Shown piece by piece: positions 1 to 8,681 of a stretch of DNA of 64,000 nt. Source of the DNA: an uncultured Bacteroidales bacterium. GTDB lineage: Bacteria > Bacteroidota > Bacteroidia > Bacteroidales > Bacteroidaceae. The DNA lies in assembly GCA_902775375.1 (NCBI GenBank), contig CACYLU010000003.1:62001-126000 (forward strand), written 5' to 3'. The position numbers and the translations under genes were made by a program. Numbering within the stretch: position 1 is the first letter of the stretch; each line of letters opens with the position of its first letter. The notes beneath the pieces were generated by a model, which searched no databases, was not told the DNA's origin, and worked only from the letters and a program-made list of their open reading frames with translations.

Positions 1-1
1 T

Positions 2-913
2 GGCTCTATCTTGTTTTCAGGTATAGCAGCTACTATCTTCTTTGTGGTGGGTATTCGTTTCAATGATAGTATCATCGAAGGGACGACATCTACAATAGGC
101 ATTTTTGCCGTCTTGTTGCTAATACAGTTTTTTGTCTGTGCGTTATTGGTGGTTTATCTCCAGAAGTGGAAATTGGCTTGCAGGTTGTTTGGAGGGTCTT
201 TGCTGTTGATACTTTTGGCATACTTATTCTCCAGGTTTGTGCTACAATTTGATATTATATATGTGGAGTGGGGCATTTTGGTGACTACTGTGCTTTATTT
301 ACTCTTCCTATATTTGAGAGACAGGAAATATACCTTCTTGCTGATAGCATTGTTCGCTGTGTTATCTGTCTCATTCCTATACGCCAGTAGTTATTTGTTC
401 AATCACTTCAAACCCTATCAGCAGGCTCGTATTCAAGTCGCATTAGGCATGAAGGAAGATTTATCTGGTGTGGGGTATAATGTAAACCAGTCAAAGATTG
501 CCATTGGTTCAGGTGGCCTCTTTGGTAAGGGTTTCTTGAACGGTACACAAACAAAATTGAAATATGTGCCAGAGCAAGATACTGACTTTATATTCTGTAC
601 TATTGGCGAGGAACAAGGCTTTGTGGGAGCTACATGCATATTGACACTTTTCTTGCTGTTGATTTTAAGATTGATTGTGTTGTCAGAGAGACAATCTTCG
701 ATATTTGGACTTGTTTATGGCTATTGTGTGTTGAGCATCTTACTCTTCCACCTATTTGTCAACATTGGTATGGTATTGGGTATTACTCCTGTAATAGGCA
801 TTCCCTTGCCATTCTTCAGTTATGGTGGGTCATCGCTTTGGGGATTTACCATCTTGTTATTTATCTTCCTGCGAATAGATGCTGGTAGGAAGGACAGAAA
901 CCTCAATGCCTAA
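2..913 (+). CDS. rodA: RodA/FtsW-family peptidoglycan polymerase, 5' truncated by window edge
   Basis: C-terminal part of a SEDS-family membrane glycosyltransferase that polymerises lipid II during cell elongation. The reading frame is open back to base 2 (Gly-Ser-Ile-Leu before the first listed residues), so the true start lies outside the window and the TTG at 11 is not the start. Many hydrophobic helices are visible. The signature loop GSGGLFGKGFLNGTQ is followed by VPEQDTDFIF and IGEEQGFVG, and near the end by GIPLPFFSYGGSS, all typical of RodA/FtsW. I favour RodA over FtsW because in Bacteroidota rodA ends the mre/pbp cluster and lies next to gldH. The last 57 bases overlap the convergent gldH gene. 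Confidence 0.9.
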   Translation, partial: GSILFSGIAATIFFVVGIRFNDSIIEGTTSTIGIFAVLLLIQFFVCALLVVYLQKWKLACRLFGGSLLLILLAYLFSRFVLQFDIIYVEWGILVTTVLYLLFLYLRDRKYTFLLIALFAVLSVSFLYASSYLFNHFKPYQQARIQVALGMKEDLSGVGYNVNQSKIAIGSGGLFGKGFLNGTQTKLKYVPEQDTDFIFCTIGEEQGFVGATCILTLFLLLILRLIVLSERQSSIFGLVYGYCVLSILLFHLFVNIGMVLGITPVIGIPLPFFSYGGSSLWGFTILLFIFLRIDAGRKDRNLNA

Positions 914-1369
914 GTCGTGTATCCCAGGTAAAATACTATCACCCATCGCCTGAATGATGCTGATGTGCCAATCACCCCTGATAGATGGCGGTAACAGTGT
1001 TTCTCCCAAATTCAAATGATATAACCCTCCTTGTCCTCTACTGATCCAATTACCTTCTTCATCTATAAGATTTACGCTAAAGGACTCCTTCTTTGTATAT
1101 AGAGAGTCGGGGGATAATACCAGAAGATTTATACTTAGGTTTTTATAAGGGTAATGAGCGGTATGGCGTAGCTGTATGGTTAATTGGTGATTATGCAAAG
1201 AATCCGTCAAAGGAACATCTAGTTTTATTGTGTCAGAAAGCGACCATCGTTGATTGTTAATATGGCGAAACTGATGATAACGTGTTTGGCTATTGCATGC
1301 AGTCAATAGCCAGCACATTATCATATAATATACAAAAGCTTTGAATAAACGATAATTCATGTTTATCAT
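857..1369 (-). CDS. gldH: Gliding motility-type lipoprotein GldH
   Basis: Small lipoprotein of 170 aa. The N-terminus is a signal peptide ending in a lipobox (LLTAC, Cys about residue 25), so it should be anchored in a membrane. The rest is a beta-rich domain with the GldH-like stretch on Ser-Leu-Ser-Asp-Thr and the Gly-Gln-Gly-Gly-Leu-Tyr-His segment. GldH belongs to the Bacteroidota gliding set but also occurs in non-gliding Prevotella and Bacteroides, where its role is unclear. The start overlaps the stop of ricT (ATGA), so the two are translated together; ATG 1360 is an alternative start. The 3' end overlaps rodA tail to tail. Confidence 0.85.
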   Translation of the reverse strand: MINMNYRLFKAFVYYMIMCWLLTACNSQTRYHQFRHINNQRWSLSDTIKLDVPLTDSLHNHQLTIQLRHTAHYPYKNLSINLLVLSPDSLYTKKESFSVNLIDEEGNWISRGQGGLYHLNLGETLLPPSIRGDWHISIIQAMGDSILPGIHDLGIEVSVLPTSIYSQEDK

Positions 1370-2607
1370 TGCTTGTCAGTATGCTTGTTCTTTTTGTCTG
1401 TGAGCCCTCTGCCTCTTTCTCCACTCTGCTCTTGTTCATGTCTTGGCTGCTTGGAACTGCTCTGCATTTCAACATTATCTTGGCTTTTTGGGTTGTTATG
1501 CGACTTTGTCTTGTCTCCGTTTTTTTTCTTCTTTTTCTTCTTTGCACGATCAAAACGAGTGAGGCTTTCTTGCTCAACAAGATCTACAGGTTTAGATGTT
1601 GCCTGTTTAATGTCATCTTCCAAGAGGCTATTGGGCTTTACTCCCCTTTTATTCATGCCAATAATATCGAAAGCTCGCTTACAACTGATAGTCACTGCAT
1701 TTGACAGACTCTGTTTGTCAGACGAGTAGGTAATCAGGTTAGCCAGTATGTCAGCTTTGAAATAAAACCATTCACCTTCCATCGTGAATAAAGATATTTC
1801 TTTAGAGGGAAGACGCTTCTGGCTCTCTACATAGCTGTCAATCTCATAGTTTAGACAGCATTTAAGTTTAGCACACTGTCCAGCCAACTTTTGAGGATTC
1901 AGGGAAATGTCTTGAATACGCGCCGCACCAGTTGATACGCTTACAAATGATGTCATCCAGGTGGCACAGCACAATTCTCTACCACAAGGCCCAATCCCGC
2001 CTATTCTTCCAGCTTCCTGGCGAGCGCCAATCTGCTTCATCTCGATGCGTACATGGAAAGCTTCTGCTAGCACTTTTATAAGTTGGCGAAAGTCCACACG
2101 TTCATCTGCAATATAATAAAAAATGGCCTTATTACCGTCGCCTTGATACTCTACGTCACCAATCTTCATTTGCAGTTCTAAATCGAGCGCAATCTGTCGA
2201 GACTCAATCATGGTCTTATGTTCACGAGCTTTGGCTTCATAATACTTCTCCATGTCAGTTTGTCGCGCTTTGCGATACACCCTTTTGATGTCTGCTTCCG
2301 AACGGATGTTAGCTTTTTTCATCTGCAAAGGAACAAGACGCCCTGTAAGAGTTATCACCCCGATATCATGCCCAGGTGAGGCCTCTACTGCGACAATATC
2401 GCCTTTCTGCAACTGCAGACCATTAGAGTTGCGATAATATCCCTTTCGGGTATTCTTGAACTGCACCTCTACATATTGGCTCTCCAAGTCATTACCAGGG
2501 ATATCGGCCAACCAGTCGTATGTATTGAGTTGATGATCCTGTCGTCCTATACCTTTGCAACACAGCCCTTGAGGTCTTCTATTTGTATTATAAAACAGCT
2601 CTTCCAT
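1366..2607 (-). CDS. ricT: PSP1-domain protein RicT (YaaT-like)
   Basis: PSP1-domain protein of 413 aa. The core at residues ~45-230 carries six cysteines in two groups (about 208, 213, 214 and 245, 250, 251; motif GPCGRELCC, then a Cys-Lys-Cys-Cys group). This matches RicT/YaaT, part of the iron-sulfur Ric complex that affects RNA processing in Bacillus. The last ~90 residues are a lysine-, glutamine- and serine-rich tail with no fold expected. I chose ATG 2607 (MEELFYNTN) because the longer frame begins with TTG at 2625 inside the end of holB. It lies between holB and gldH in a tight minus-strand operon, a conserved Bacteroidota order. What it does in this phylum is not known to me. Confidence 0.85.
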   Translation of the reverse strand: MEELFYNTNRRPQGLCCKGIGRQDHQLNTYDWLADIPGNDLESQYVEVQFKNTRKGYYRNSNGLQLQKGDIVAVEASPGHDIGVITLTGRLVPLQMKKANIRSEADIKRVYRKARQTDMEKYYEAKAREHKTMIESRQIALDLELQMKIGDVEYQGDGNKAIFYYIADERVDFRQLIKVLAEAFHVRIEMKQIGARQEAGRIGGIGPCGRELCCATWMTSFVSVSTGAARIQDISLNPQKLAGQCAKLKCCLNYEIDSYVESQKRLPSKEISLFTMEGEWFYFKADILANLITYSSDKQSLSNAVTISCKRAFDIIGMNKRGVKPNSLLEDDIKQATSKPVDLVEQESLTRFDRAKKKKKKKNGDKTKSHNNPKSQDNVEMQSSSKQPRHEQEQSGERGRGLTDKKNKHTDKQ

Positions 2608-2621
2608 ATATTTATATATTG

Positions 2622-3794
2622 TCAATGGTTCTTTATTAATACTGTTAGTTGTAATATTAAGTCAAAAAACACCATCTTGGCATTTACGTTTTGTTCAATA
2701 TGTATTTGGGCTTCTTGTAACTCTTTCATGATTCCCATGGCGTTCTTCTCGCTTACAAATGGGGCAAATTTGCTAGTAAATTGTTGTTCCTCCATGTTCA
2801 TGTAGTTCAGCTCAGGCCTATGCAGGTTAGCAGTAAAACTTTCTCTGATCATTCGCTGAGCATACTGTAAGAAATCTTTCTGACGCTCCCTTCCTGATTC
2901 TGACATCTCGTCACTCCATGCCTTCATCTCTTTTACTTTGCGGCTCCAAGCCAGTCTCATCAGAGAGGTGAAAGATTGAAAAAGTGCAGAAGTACCATTA
3001 TCGACTGTCACTGCTTCTAATGCTTTCGAATAATTGCCATTAGCCTGATGAACTATTGGTTGTATATCTTCCAATTTAATACCCATACGTTGGTGAATGG
3101 CCATGCTGATTTTCTCATCCTTGAGACGTGGCATTCTGATGCGTTGCACACGGCTCAGGATAGTGCCCAGCATTTTTTGTGGCTCCTCGCTAACCAAGAT
3201 AAAGATAGTTTGTGTGGGAGGTTCTTCTAATAATTTTAACATTTTGTTAGCGCCATCCTCCTTCATTTTTTCAGGTAGCCAGATGATTACTATTCGCCAT
3301 CCTCCTTGAACAGATTTCAAATTAAGTTTCCGTTGTATGATGTCGCTTTCACGAGAATAGATGATGGGCTGTGAGTTTTCTACTTCCATCTGCTGTAACC
3401 AATCGGTGTAAGTAAAATATGGATTTCTTAGCAACATTTCTCTCCATACTGGCATCCAATCGTCACATACTTCTTTCTTGCGGACTTTGTTAGCCACAAT
3501 AGGGAATATGAAATGCACATCAGGATGTGCCAATTGTTCCCATTGGCGACATGATATGCATGTACCACAAACAGAATTGCTACCTTTAGATGGCTCGTCG
3601 AACATCGATGATTGCCCATCTGTTTTGTGTTTTCCTGTGCAGCAAAGATATTGGGCCAATGCCAATGCCATTGGCATCTTGCCGCACCCTTCAGGGCCGG
3701 TAAGAAGCAGGGCGTGAGGTAATCTACCTCTATCAGCTTCGCTCATCAAGATGTTCTTTACCTCTTCTTGTCCTATGATATCTTCGAACTTCAT
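2622..3794 (-). CDS. holB: DNA polymerase III delta' subunit
   Basis: AAA+ clamp-loader subunit of 390 aa. The N-terminal RFC-like box (FEDIIGQEEV) is followed by a P-loop-like GPEGCGK at ~33-39, in which the usual Ser/Thr after Lys is Met, as expected for a delta' that does not hydrolyse ATP. The zinc module has Cys at ~51/52, 76, 79 and 82 (CGTCISC). LKLLEEPP and the sensor-type ILSRVQRI (SRC position as SRV) follow. It is the first gene of holB-ricT-gldH on the minus strand and overlaps the ricT long frame. The product helps load the DnaN clamp, which is encoded at 55.3 kb. Confidence 0.92.
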   Translation of the reverse strand: MKFEDIIGQEEVKNILMSEADRGRLPHALLLTGPEGCGKMPMALALAQYLCCTGKHKTDGQSSMFDEPSKGSNSVCGTCISCRQWEQLAHPDVHFIFPIVANKVRKKEVCDDWMPVWREMLLRNPYFTYTDWLQQMEVENSQPIIYSRESDIIQRKLNLKSVQGGWRIVIIWLPEKMKEDGANKMLKLLEEPPTQTIFILVSEEPQKMLGTILSRVQRIRMPRLKDEKISMAIHQRMGIKLEDIQPIVHQANGNYSKALEAVTVDNGTSALFQSFTSLMRLAWSRKVKEMKAWSDEMSESGRERQKDFLQYAQRMIRESFTANLHRPELNYMNMEEQQFTSKFAPFVSEKNAMGIMKELQEAQIHIEQNVNAKMVFFDLILQLTVLIKNH

Positions 3795-3818
3795 GAAAAC
3801 ACGACAATTATAAATTGA

Positions 3819-4772
3819 CTAAAAAATCCTCTTTGCGATTTCTTTGACGCTATCTGTTGCTCCCAAGGCATAAAAGTGTAGACTTGGAACGCCTGCCTTT
3901 ATCAAATCCTTGCATTGCTGTACACCCCATTCAATTCCTAATTGTTTCATCTCATCATCAGTGTGTAACTTCAAAGCCTCGCTTACTAATTCTTTTGGTA
4001 GATCCACCTTGAAGGTTTTAGGAATCACTGTCAATTGACTTAGCTTGCTCATGGGTTTGATACCTGGGATGATGGGAATAGTCACTCCAGCTTCACGAGC
4101 CATTTTTAAGAAATTGAAATACTTTGAGTTGTCATAAAATAATTGGGTGACGGCATATTGTGCTCCTGCTTCCTGTTTCTGCTTAAGCCAATAGATGTCA
4201 CGCTCCATGTTGGGGGCCTCTTCGTGTTTTTCTGGATAGCAAGCTACACCAAAATTGAAAGGTGTTTTGGTTACTAGCATTTGACTTCCATCCACAAAAA
4301 TACCCTTGTTGAAGTCTTGTATTTGATAGGCTAAATCCAGAGCATGGGCATTGCCCTTCTTTTCGGGAGTGAAGGTCTTCTCGTCTGGAGCCTTGTCGCC
4401 ACGTAGCACCAGCAGGTCGTAGATTCCTAGAAATTGCAAATCAAGCAATTCATATTCTGTATCCTCACGAGTGAATCCACTGCACAGCACATGAGGAACC
4501 ACAGATATATCATATTTATTCTTGATGGCAGCAGCTACAGCTACTGATCCTGGGCGGCGACGCAAACGCTGCCTGGTGTATGTCCCATTGCCCATGTCTT
4601 TGAATACATACTCGCTTCTATGGTCTGTGATGTTGATGTAAGCAGGTTCAAATTCCCATAGTGTATCTATGGCGTCATAGAGTTTGTCTATGTTATTACC
4701 TTTCAGTGGAGGCAATAACTCAAACGAAAATGCCGTCCTGCCACGTTGCCCTATTTTGTCAATTACACTCAT
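3819..4772 (-). CDS. metF: Methylenetetrahydrofolate reductase
   Basis: Flavoprotein of ~317 aa that reduces 5,10-methylene-THF to 5-methyl-THF for methionine synthesis. It shows the opening FSFELLPPLKG, the Asn-Ile-Thr-Asp-His segment, LVLRGD, and the QLFYDNSKYFNFL stretch typical of MetF, with length normal for the short bacterial form. I take ATG 4772 (MSVIDKIGQ); an in-frame ATG two codons earlier (4778) is also possible. It follows the mscS gene on the same strand with ~100 bases between, in which I see no recognisable SAM riboswitch. Confidence 0.92.
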   Translation of the reverse strand: MSVIDKIGQRGRTAFSFELLPPLKGNNIDKLYDAIDTLWEFEPAYINITDHRSEYVFKDMGNGTYTRQRLRRRPGSVAVAAAIKNKYDISVVPHVLCSGFTREDTEYELLDLQFLGIYDLLVLRGDKAPDEKTFTPEKKGNAHALDLAYQIQDFNKGIFVDGSQMLVTKTPFNFGVACYPEKHEEAPNMERDIYWLKQKQEAGAQYAVTQLFYDNSKYFNFLKMAREAGVTIPIIPGIKPMSKLSQLTVIPKTFKVDLPKELVSEALKLHTDDEMKQLGIEWGVQQCKDLIKAGVPSLHFYALGATDSVKEIAKRIF

Positions 4773-4878
4773 ACACATAATGCTTTATATTCTTTCTTGG
4801 CTAGAGGGATAATTGTGTCAAGTCATCTAATTTTCTATCCCCTTTTATACTGCTTGACTTTAAGTTTAAGCTGTTTAC

Positions 4879-5685
4879 TTAGCCTTGGTGTACTGTAAGT
4901 TGTGGGAATGGGAAGTTGATGCCTTCCTTGTTGAAGATTGCATATATACGACGATTCATCTCGAAAATCATATAGTAGTCTTCATTTTTTACCCAAGCTC
5001 GAATAACAATATTCACTTTACTGTCGGCCATTTCTTTCAGAATAACGTAGGGAGCGGGATCTTGTAGGATACGAGGCTCTTCGTTAAACATCTTCAACAA
5101 TACAGCTTCCACTCTATCGAAGTTTTCACCGTATTCCACACCAACTACCCATTCCATACGGCGAATAGGGTTGACACTGTAATTAATAATGCTACCACTA
5201 CTGAGTACTCCATTAGGGATAAACACTTCTTTATTGTCGGTGCCAGTAATAATAGTATGGAAAATCTGTATTGCTTTTACTGTGCCAAATTGTCCTTGTG
5301 CCTCAATAAAGTCTCCCACCTTAAATGGTTTCAGTAATAAGATGATGAGGCCTCCTGCGAGGTTGTTCAAGTTGCCACTCATTGCCATACCTATGGCAAC
5401 GCCGGCTGACGCTAGCAAAGCAGCAAATGAGGTTGTTTCTACGCCAAGGCGCGCAGCTATGGCGATAATCAACAGGATAGTGAGGGCAATATTAACGAAA
5501 CTAAGTAGGAAAGTTTTTACACTGGCTTCCACCTTGCGGTTTTCTAGTACATTTCGTGTCAGCCGCATTACCAGTTTTATCAGATAGCGTCCCACAACAT
5601 ATATCACAATGGCTCCCAGTATATTCCAACCGGCATTTACACCCCATGTGATCATGTTGTCCATTATTGTTTCTATTTGGCTCAT
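4879..5685 (-). CDS. mscS: Small-conductance mechanosensitive channel (MscS family)
   Basis: Minimal MscS of 268 aa. Three hydrophobic segments span residues ~15-120; the third is the Ala/Gly-rich pore helix (LLASAGVAIGMAMSGNLNNLAGG). The beta domain follows (PFKVGDFIEAQGQFGTV, then the IIGT-Asp-Asn segment) and then the C-terminal alpha/beta cage. The channel opens on membrane tension to release solutes after osmotic downshift. A Bacteroidota -7 box for this gene lies at 5709-5717 on the minus strand, back to back with the thiamine operon promoter. Confidence 0.92.
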   Translation of the reverse strand: MSQIETIMDNMITWGVNAGWNILGAIVIYVVGRYLIKLVMRLTRNVLENRKVEASVKTFLLSFVNIALTILLIIAIAARLGVETTSFAALLASAGVAIGMAMSGNLNNLAGGLIILLLKPFKVGDFIEAQGQFGTVKAIQIFHTIITGTDNKEVFIPNGVLSSGSIINYSVNPIRRMEWVVGVEYGENFDRVEAVLLKMFNEEPRILQDPAPYVILKEMADSKVNIVIRAWVKNEDYYMIFEMNRRIYAIFNKEGINFPFPQLTVHQG

Positions 5686-5708
5686 TTTTTAGTTCTAATT
5701 ATTTGTCT

Positions 5709-5717
5709 GCAAAGATA
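5709..5717 (-). promoter_or_regulatory. -7 promoter box for mscS
   Basis: On the minus strand the bases read TATCTTTGC, a full match to the Bacteroidota TAnnTTTG box, about 25 bases before the mscS ATG. No clear -33 TTTG was found. It sits 24 bases from the divergent thiamine-operon box, so the two promoters share one short region. Confidence 0.6.
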
Positions 5718-5740
5718 ATGAAAAATTAAAATAAAAGCAT

Positions 5741-5749
5741 TAACTTTGC
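5741..5749 (+). promoter_or_regulatory. -7 promoter box for the thiamine operon
   Basis: TAACTTTGC matches TAnnTTTG and places the transcript start at about 5756, immediately before the conserved core of the TPP riboswitch. This is the arrangement expected if the riboswitch opens the mRNA. Confidence 0.65.
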
Positions 5750-5756
5750 CCGCGAT

Positions 5757-5840
5757 TTCGTAAGGGGTGCCTTAAAATGACGGGCTGAGATCATACCCAT
5801 TAAACCTGATGCAGGTAATGCTGCCGTAGGGAATACAGGA
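5757..5840 (+). ncRNA. TPP riboswitch (THI element)
   Basis: The conserved blocks occur in order: GGGGTGCC (5764-5771), CTGAGA (5785-5790), ACCC (5795-5798), ACCTGAT (5804-5810), GGTAATG (5814-5820) and the CGTAGGGAA tail. The aptamer binds thiamine pyrophosphate and lowers expression of the downstream genes. An 8-bp hairpin (CCTTTTTA 5852-5859 with TAAAAAGG 5870-5877) lies between the aptamer and the ATG at 5886. It has no T-run, so control of ribosome access is more likely than termination; that last point is inference. Confidence 0.95.
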
Positions 5841-5885
5841 TGGAGCTATCCCCTTTTTAGTGTTTACCTTAAAAAGGACAGAATC

Positions 5886-8108
5886 ATGGAAAAAAGAAAG
5901 ATGTTGGCTGTATGCTTATTGATGGGCTGCATGCTGTGTGTTTATGCGCAAGAGCAATCAAAAGACTCGTTGCGTGAGGTAATGTTGGAGGGGGTTGAAG
6001 TGATGGCAACACGTGCCTCGCAAACTACACCCATGGCATTTACTAACATTTCGAGAGAAGATATCAAGAAAGTCAACTTTGGGCAAGATTTGCCTTATCT
6101 GCTCAGTATGACACCAGGCGCCATCACCACTAGCGATGCAGGTGCAGGCATTGGATATACAACCATTAGAGTGAGGGGCACTGATGCAACCCGAATCAAT
6201 GTTACTGCTAACGGTATACCTGTGAATGATGCTGAAAGTCATGCCGTGTTTTGGGTTAACTTGCCCGACTTGGCATCGAGTGTAAAAGACATTCAGATAC
6301 AGCGTGGCGTAGGAACCAGCACTAATGGCGCAGGTGCATTTGGAGCATCTATCAATATGCAAACGGGTGGATTGTCAACACTACCTTATGCTGAATTCAA
6401 TGGCTCTGCTGGTTCATTTGGCACACATAAAGAAACATTGAATGTGGGGACCGGTTTACTTAATGGACATTGGGCCTTTGATGCCAGATTGAGTCATATC
6501 GCTACTGATGGCTATATCGACCGTGCTAGTGTAAGGCTCAACTCGTATTACTTACAAGGCGCTTGGTATGGCAATAAAACCAATATCAAACTCATCACAT
6601 TTGCAGGTCAAGAGCGTACTTACCATGCTTGGAACTATGCCTCTAAGGAAGAGATGGCATTGTATGGCCGCACCTATAACTCTTGTGGCGAGTACTATGA
6701 CGAACAGGGAAACCGGCTCTATTATAAAGACCAAACAGACAACTACGTACAGAAAAACTGGCAATTATTGCTGAACCATAGTTTCTCTGATGCTTTAAAA
6801 CTCAATGTGGGTCTACACTATACCAAAGGCGATGGCTACTATCAGGAATACAAAACTAACCGTAAACTCGTGGAATATGGCATGCAGCCGTTTGAGAAAG
6901 ATGGAGAATTGATTAAGAAGAGCGACTTGGTTCGAAAGAAAGCGATGGATAACTGGTTCTTGGGGGGCGTGTTCTCGTTCAGCTATCAAAATGGTGGTTG
7001 GAATGCTGCACTAGGTGGAGGATTTAATCGCTATGACGGCGACCACTATGGGCGTGTGCTTTGGGTGAAACAGAATGGGGGAGATGCTAATCCTGACCGC
7101 AATTATTATTTCAATAATGCCACTAAGAATGATGGCAATGTCTATGCAAAGGCCAGTTATACATTTCTCAACGGTTTGACAGCCTATGCTGATTTGCAAT
7201 ATCGCCATATTGATTATAAGATTCTTGGTGAGAATGACAAGATGGATGGTGATGTTCATCAGCATTTTGATGTAAAGGAACATTTTGATTTCTTTAACCC
7301 CAAAGCTGGTCTCTCTTGGGAGATCAATCGCAACCATCGTGTCTATGGTTCTGTGGCTGTAGCGCAAAAAGAACCCACTCGTAACAATTATACCGATGGT
7401 AACAGTAATGACTTGCCCACGTCTGAGAAACTCACTGATTTTGAGTTAGGCTATCATTACACAGGCTCCTGGTTCAATGGTGGTATCAACTTCTATTACA
7501 TGAATTACAAAGACCAACTTGTGCTGACGGGTGAGTTGAACGAGATAGGTGAACCTATGGCGGTGAATATGCCTAAGAGTTATCGTATGGGTGTGGAACT
7601 CATGGCTGGACTTAAACTCCCGATAGGCTTCTCTTGGGAGGCTAACGCTACGTTGAGCCGCAACCGTATCAAAAATTTCACAGAAACGCTGTATGACGAT
7701 GATACCTACGAAGCATGGCGTATCGATCATGGCGACACACATATCGCTTTCTCGCCTAGTGTAATTTTGAATAATCGCTTGGCTTATACCTACAAGGGTC
7801 TCGATGTGGCTTTGCAGACGCAGTATGTTAGCCGCCAGTTCATGACCAATGCTGATATAACTGAGTCATTGCTTGATGCTTATTGTGTCAGCAATTTGCA
7901 CCTATCTTATACCTTTAAGATGCGAGCAGTAAAGAGTGTTACTGTAGGCTGCACCATCTATAATATTTTCAATGAGGAGTACGAGAACAATGGCTATGCT
8001 GGCAGTGGTTACTATACTGTTGATGGTCAGAAAATACGTTATAACTATGCAGGCTATGCCGCTCAGGCAGGCATTAATGCGTTGGCTAGCTTAACACTTA
8101 GATTCTAG
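5886..8108 (+). CDS. TonB-dependent outer-membrane receptor, probable thiamine importer
   Basis: Protein of 740 aa with a signal peptide (cleavage after about residue 21, Val-Tyr-Ala), a plug domain at ~40-150 (including TIRVRGTDATRINVTANGIP and the VQIQRGVGTSTNGAGAFGA-like end) and a long beta-barrel ending in LRF, the usual aromatic C-terminus of an outer-membrane protein. It is not a SusC: no carboxypeptidase-like N-domain is present. Position directly behind a TPP riboswitch, and before pnuT and thiN, identifies it as the THI-regulated receptor known in Bacteroidota, which brings thiamine across the outer membrane. TonB/ExbBD must be encoded elsewhere. Confidence 0.88.
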   Translation: MEKRKMLAVCLLMGCMLCVYAQEQSKDSLREVMLEGVEVMATRASQTTPMAFTNISREDIKKVNFGQDLPYLLSMTPGAITTSDAGAGIGYTTIRVRGTDATRINVTANGIPVNDAESHAVFWVNLPDLASSVKDIQIQRGVGTSTNGAGAFGASINMQTGGLSTLPYAEFNGSAGSFGTHKETLNVGTGLLNGHWAFDARLSHIATDGYIDRASVRLNSYYLQGAWYGNKTNIKLITFAGQERTYHAWNYASKEEMALYGRTYNSCGEYYDEQGNRLYYKDQTDNYVQKNWQLLLNHSFSDALKLNVGLHYTKGDGYYQEYKTNRKLVEYGMQPFEKDGELIKKSDLVRKKAMDNWFLGGVFSFSYQNGGWNAALGGGFNRYDGDHYGRVLWVKQNGGDANPDRNYYFNNATKNDGNVYAKASYTFLNGLTAYADLQYRHIDYKILGENDKMDGDVHQHFDVKEHFDFFNPKAGLSWEINRNHRVYGSVAVAQKEPTRNNYTDGNSNDLPTSEKLTDFELGYHYTGSWFNGGINFYYMNYKDQLVLTGELNEIGEPMAVNMPKSYRMGVELMAGLKLPIGFSWEANATLSRNRIKNFTETLYDDDTYEAWRIDHGDTHIAFSPSVILNNRLAYTYKGLDVALQTQYVSRQFMTNADITESLLDAYCVSNLHLSYTFKMRAVKSVTVGCTIYNIFNEEYENNGYAGSGYYTVDGQKIRYNYAGYAAQAGINALASLTLRF

Positions 8109-8111
8109 GGT

Positions 8112-8681
8112 ATGCATTTTGACTGGCTTGACATATTCACTACCATCCTTGGCTTGATTTATATCTGGCTGGAGTACAAGGCGCATATCGGTCTTTGGAT
8201 AGTGGGTATTATCATGCCTGCCTTGGATGTATATCTCTACTACAACCACGGGTTGTATGGTGATGCGGGTATGGCAATCTATTATACTCTTGCAGCAATC
8301 TATGGCTATATATCCTGGAAGTTAGGCAACCAAAAAGCGGAGATGCCTTTGAAAATCAGCCATACCCCCGTGCGTTTGTACCTACCCATTTTGGTCTTCT
8401 TTTTGGTCGCTTGGGCACTGACCTACTATGTGCTTATTACATGGACAAACTCCACTGTGCCTGTGCTCGATGCCTTTACCAACGCTCTTTCTTTTGTGGG
8501 TTTGTGGGCATTGTCACGCAAGTATATAGAGCAATGGTTCTTTTGGATAGTGGTCGATGTAGTATGCACTATGCTCTATGTACAGAAAGGTATCCCCTTT
8601 AAAGCTGGGCTTTATGGTCTCTATGTAATCATTGCCGTCTTTGGTTATTTCAAATGGCTTAAACTGATGAAAGATGATTAA
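8112..8681 (+). CDS. pnuT: PnuC-family thiamine transporter PnuT
   Basis: Inner-membrane protein of 189 aa with about seven hydrophobic helices. It has the PnuC-type N-terminus (Asp-Ile-Phe-Thr...Gly-Leu-Ile-Tyr-Ile-Trp-Leu-Glu-Tyr-Lys) and the conserved C-terminal Trp-Phe-Trp-Ile segment followed by KGIPFKAGLYGLYVIIA. PnuC proteins move nicotinamide riboside; the THI-linked branch, PnuT, moves thiamine by facilitated diffusion and relies on phosphorylation to trap it. It starts three bases after the receptor gene and overlaps thiN by 8 bases, so the three form one transcript. Confidence 0.88.
   Translation: MHFDWLDIFTTILGLIYIWLEYKAHIGLWIVGIIMPALDVYLYYNHGLYGDAGMAIYYTLAAIYGYISWKLGNQKAEMPLKISHTPVRLYLPILVFFLVAWALTYYVLITWTNSTVPVLDAFTNALSFVGLWALSRKYIEQWFFWIVVDVVCTMLYVQKGIPFKAGLYGLYVIIAVFGYFKWLKLMKDD

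Noticed and set aside
1369-1729. Two ORFs of 111-118 aa opposite the ricT 3' end
   Set aside because: They are shadows of the Lys-rich low-complexity tail of ricT, giving Phe/Leu/Ser-rich nonsense that imitates membrane segments.
4779-4878. SAM riboswitch before metF
   Set aside because: I looked for the conserved blocks of SAM aptamers in this 100-base gap and found none.
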